The position numbers were made by a program, and so were the translations under genes. A DNA stretch of 64,000 nt from Dryas octopetala (lineage: Eukaryota > Streptophyta > Magnoliopsida > Rosales > Rosaceae), in the NCBI GenBank assembly GCA_963921425.1, contig OY992837.1, positions 11,071,896 to 11,135,895 of the forward strand, in the 5' to 3' direction. Position 1 is the first letter of the stretch; every line of letters begins with the position of its first letter. The notes under the pieces are model-generated. The model ran no database searches. It was not told the DNA's origin and saw only the letters and a list, made by a program, of their open reading frames with translations. Below, piece after piece: positions 59,891 through 64,000 of the stretch.

Positions 59891-60170
59891 TAGATTATAT
59901 TCAAATTCATCTATGTACCAAAAAAAAAAAACAATATATATATATATAAACATCTATGACACATAACTCCAACACAATTTATATTAAGTACATGCATATA
60001 TTGTAGTTGCATGAATTAAACACAAAATAATTTGTTCTTGTACCTTGACACAACATATGTAACAAGAGTAGGAAATGAAATAGAGATGAAATTAACAAAA
60101 TTGCTCAAATGAGAAAAAAAAATTCTAAATTTTGAGCTACCGTGAGAGAAAAGATAATTATTGTTGTATT

Positions 60171-61503
60171 CAAGGAGTAAAATTTCGAAATTTCGTCGAA
60201 AATTTCGTTTTTTAGGGGTATGGAAATTTTAACACCATACCAAAAAAATTTTGAAATATTTCGAAATATTTCGCCGAAATTTTCCGAAATCCTCGAAATT
60301 TCGGCGAAATTTTCGATGTAGTGTTCAACAAAACCAAAACCAGATCTATATGGGTGGGAGTCGCGGGGTGGGAGGCGTGGGTTTTGGGCGCGGACGGTGG
60401 TTCTGTGCGAGGTGGGGGAGGAGGCGAGCGAGCGGCGCGAGGCTGGCTGAGGGAGGAGGGATGAGGCGAGCAGCGCTAGGCTGGCTGGGGAAGGAGGGAG
60501 GAGGCCAGCAGTGGGTTTTGGTCGCGGGAGGTGGGCGCAGATCTAGTGGCTGGGGAAGGAGGGAGGAGGAAGGAGAAGAGAGAGAAAGATGAAGGAGCAG
60601 AGAGAGAAGACTACTGGAGGAAGAAGAGGAAAAGGAAAGAAAGAAAAGAGGAAGTCACGGCCCACGAGGGAAGAAGAGGAAAAGGAAAGAAAAAAAAGAA
60701 GAGAAAAGAAAGGAAAAGGAAAAAAAAAGAAAAGAAAAGGAAAGAAAAAAAAAAAGAAGAGAAAAGAAAAAAAAGAAGAGGAAAGAAAAAAAAAGAAGAG
60801 AAAAGGAAAAAAAAAGGAAAAAAAAAAGAAGAGAAAAAAGGAAAGAAATTTTTTTTTTTTTTTTTTTTAAGGTAGATTGAGATTTGGAGTTTTTAGACAA
60901 TTGGAAAGAAAAAAAAAATTTGGGATTTTATGTGGGGTTTGATCTGGTCATTTTGGTGTTTCGTTTAGTTGTAAACATAAATTATGAAAAAGAAATTTAT
61001 CCCATTATCATGAAGTTTTATTTCATTAATGTTTGGTTTTCTAATTTTGATAATTTGTAAAATTAAAATTTTAGATAAACCGTTGTCGTCGCTGCTGCCA
61101 TCGGATTGGTTCTATTTTAACCCAATTCGGCTTAATTTAACTATCAAAGATCATTTCCAAGTCCCTTTGAGTAAACTTGTTACTTTCTGTTGCCATATTG
61201 GTGATTTATTCGTGTAATTTTATTATGTAATTATTAATTAGTGAAGTATTTTTTTAACAGTCTTGTTTCTGGCGCGCATTATATTTATCACATATCACAT
61301 GAAATCTACTATATTATTTGATTTCTTCAATGTTTTTTATCAATGTAGTAGATAATATGTTAAATAAACATACAGTCAAGTTTCATTCAAAATTTCCATA
61401 TTTTAATAGCAATTTTAGTCATTTTTGTCTAATTTTATCGAAATCGAAATTTTAATCGAAATTTCCATCGAAAATTTCCTCGAAACCGAAATTTTACTCC
61501 TTG
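60171..61503 (+). mobile_element. hAT-like element, CGAAATTTC family, copy C
   Basis: It starts CAAGGAGTAAAATTTCG and ends CGAAATTTTACTCCTTG, an almost perfect inverted terminus. Perfect 8-bp duplications GTTGTATT flank it (60163-60170 and 61504-61511). Subterminal CGAAATTTC arrays lie at 60185-60320 and 61380-61490. The interior has a G-rich gene-like piece (60350-60560) and long GA/A-rich tracts (60600-60850). 61000-61250 matches copy B inverted. No transposase. Confidence 0.9.
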
Positions 61504-61534
61504 GTTGTATTGAACTTGTACGTGTTAAAATTAA

Positions 61535-62328
61535 GGTCAATTACACTTTACACCCCTCAAGTATATGTCGTTTTTCACATTGATATTTGAAGTTCAAAAC
61601 GTTTTAATGTGAAATCAAAACTTTATGAAAATTGTAAAGTGACCATTCCGTTAATTTTTATGTTAATTTTGACTACATATATCATGTGTGAGATTCATTT
61701 ACACTGATGTGGACAGTAAATTTACGCCACATGAACAAATAAATAAACTAAATAAACAAAAAAAGTTAAAAAAAGGCAGTTAAATTATTATATATTAAAA
61801 AAATTAAAAGATAACATTAAAACTAAATATAAAAAATTATCTCCTTCATCCCTACCTCTCCCTCCTCCCTCATCTCTTTTGTTCCTAGTTTTTTGTTTTT
61901 TCAATTTTTTATTGATTGTTATTTTTTTAACCTATAAAATTTTAGCTGGCTTTTTTAATTTATTTTTTTTCCACGTGGCATAAATCTACTGTTCACATCG
62001 GTGTAAAGGAATCTCACACATGCTATATAGAGTCAAAATTAACAGAAAAGTTAACGGAATGAGCGTATTGCAATTTTCATAAATTTTATGTTTCACATTG
62101 AAACGTTTTGAGTATCAAGTACCAAAGTGAAAAACAATCTATACTTAAGGGGTGCAAATATAAATGAATTTCACACATGTTATATGCAGTCCAAATTAAC
62201 GGAAAAGTTAACGGAAGAAGCGTTTTGCAATTTTCATAAACTTTAGGTTTCACATTGAAACGTTTTAAATATCATGTACCACAGTGAAAAACAATCTATA
62301 CTTAAAGGGTACAAATTGTAATTAACCC
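61535..62328. mobile_element. Foldback element with 9-bp target duplication
   Basis: TAAAATTAA flanks both sides (61526-61534 and 62329-62337). The left arm 61535-61740 and right arm 62165-62328 are inverted copies (GGTCAATTACACTTTACACCC against GGGTACAAATTGTAATTAACCC). 62012-62160 is an extra direct copy of part of the right arm, so the right side was tandemly duplicated. Ends resemble the 59525 element. Confidence 0.85.
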
Positions 62329-62337
62329 TAAAATTAA

Positions 62338-64000
62338 TAACTCAAGATCTCATACCATGACAAATGTAAAAAATGAATTATAGAAATAAATTTTGTGTAT
62401 ACTCCATCTAGTGGAAGAATTTATACAAATATTTAGGTTACAAACTATTGAAGTTGCTCAAACAAGTGACAAATTTTGAGCAACTGTGAGGGATAATGTC
62501 TAATATTGTCAAAGTAAATTTGTAAGCGTTAAAATTAAAAACTCATTGACTCATCATATTAAACTCAAACAATGTATGATCATTTTTGGATTCAATATAT
62601 AAGCGTTGAAATTAATAACTCATTAACTCATTATATTAATCTAATTTTTTAGTACAATAGGTGTTCAGTACTAGTGCTCAAAATTTGTCCCTTAGATGAG
62701 TAGCGGTCTTCAAAATATAAGGGAATCATTGTGGGAAAAACTGTAGGAAAGAACCAATTAATCCCATTCTAAGTCTAACTACAAGAAAGATGAATGCTAG
62801 CTACTTTCTCTTCTTCTATCTTCTCTCTTTTCATTCTGCAGTGTAATCTCATTATTTGAATTATTCAGTTTCTAGATCACCCTTTAAAGATTAACTTGTA
62901 AAAAATCAACCAAAACGAAAAATTGTTTAATCATCCAACTATTATCAAATAAATAAACAGTTTTTTCGTAATGGTTAGATTTACAAAAAAGTGCTAAACC
63001 CTCTCCCCTTCACCTTCTACAAAATGTAGGACCACCTCGATTGGCTTGAAGCTATCAAGACTTGTGACCCGATTCAGATCCTTGATTCCTGGTTAAAGAT
63101 CAAAGATTGCAGGAAAAGGAGGGTGGCGTCACCTCAGTAGTTAACGGTTATTTTGATAGAAATTAGGGTAATATAGGTATGAAATTGACACAAAATGAAA
63201 GTTGAAGTGTCATAATACAACTTTTAAAACTTGAAATATCAAATTGAAAAATAAAATATAATTGAAATACTAAAATGTAATTTGCTCAAATCTTAATAAG
63301 CTATTTTTCGATTCACATACAATAAAGTCAATATCTTCCTACATACATAAGCTACTTTTCGTTTCACAGGACTCACGACCCGCTTCACGAGCAACCCGCA
63401 AGGTTGGCCTCCCATTTCCTAGATAGCCAGGACCATTCTTTTCTCTCTCTTTTTTGGCCATGCAGGACCATTCTTTTCTAAAGAAACATAAATAACTACA
63501 GAAAAAAGACGTATCCATTTTTCTCTTCCAAAAAAGGACAAGCAAGATGGTCAGATCATGGCTTGATATTCCATTGTTGTTTTACTAACTGCTTGATATT
63601 TAATAGTGTCCTTTTGAAGTGGCCAAAAAATAAATAGTGTTCTTTTGGAAACAGGACAAGGTTCAGTAGCACAAGACAAGAAAGTCGTCCCAAGCAGTTC
63701 AGACCATCAATGAGGTTAGCATCAATAATATATTATGGCCAAAAAACGAAGAGTAGTCAATTTCCACTGATATATCCAATCCAAAAATGGCATAACAATT
63801 GAAATATATTGCGTTGTGCAAATAATACCAATTTGTTAATGCTTATATAGTTATATCGAAATGTTTCACTTTCAGTTATTATTAACTTATCCAATATAAA
63901 TTCTAAAACTGAAAAATCGAAACTCAAACATTTAGTTTTGAACCCAAATTAAACAACGTCATTTTGAATATAAGGTGTAAAACTATGTTATTTTGAATAC
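62338..64000. other. Terminal stretch without a gene
   Basis: 62870-62990 carries one diverged arm of the palindromic MITE family seen at 1-181 (GATCACCCTTTAAAGATTAAC and AAAAATCAACCAAAACG). The remainder shows nothing recognisable. The 68-aa minus-strand frame at 63339-63545 has no family resemblance. Confidence 0.5.

Noticed and set aside
60251..60900. Gly-rich and Lys-rich open frames
   Set aside because: They arise from G-rich and A/G-rich interior of the hAT-like element copy C, with no domain.

Overview
The window is nuclear DNA of a flowering plant, a eudicot. It has GT-AG introns, two-exon CYP71-clan P450s, a TIR-NBS-LRR resistance gene, type I M-gamma MADS-box genes, a RABA4 GTPase gene and a UVI4/OSD1 gene. 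AT-rich spacers are packed with small non-autonomous transposons. I cannot name the species from sequence alone. No tRNA, rRNA or CRISPR locus is present, only one tRNA-like relic.

Layout. (1) 1-19.5 kb is a decayed tandem array. Five copies of a promoter plus first exon, probably from an F-box gene, alternate with relics of a CYP93-type P450 gene. It ends in one intact CYP93A-like gene (17126-19434, minus). The array is interrupted by a CACTA element that carries a four-exon WEE1 kinase fragment, by a solo LTR, a TRIM, a Harbinger-type MITE, foldback MITEs and a hAT-like element. (2) 19.9-28.2 kb holds an intact CYP705/CYP712-like P450 (26489-28203, minus). Its last ~170 bp plus 1.9 kb of downstream DNA were tandemly duplicated (19895-21973), and the copy next to the gene was then split by two hAT-like elements. 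(3) 28.2-32.5 kb is intergenic, with a 5'-truncated LINE scrap (17-bp target duplication) and a long foldback element. (4) 32.5-37.5 kb holds a six-exon TIR-NBS-LRR gene, open throughout, ending in a predicted transmembrane helix. (5) 37.5-44 kb has transposon remnants and no convincing gene. (6) 44-50 kb is a threefold M-gamma MADS cluster: one intact gene, one unit that has lost its gene, and one pseudogene with an expanded C-terminal repeat. (7) 50.9-53.3 kb holds a UVI4/OSD1-type APC/C-inhibitor gene. (8) 56.5-58.7 kb holds a RABA4-type GTPase gene. (9) 59-64 kb is a graveyard of foldback and hAT-like elements.

The intact genes do not form one pathway. The two P450s share a strand and lie about 7 kb apart, but no other metabolic enzyme is nearby. 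The strongest observations concern genome dynamics: gene capture by a CACTA element, a hAT-like family with CGAAATTTC subterminal repeats and clean 8-bp target duplications, and repeated co-amplification of F-box and P450 pieces. Paralogous empty sites allow several insertions to be ordered in time. Exon borders come from splice consensus plus family alignment from memory. Family names are recognition, not database results.
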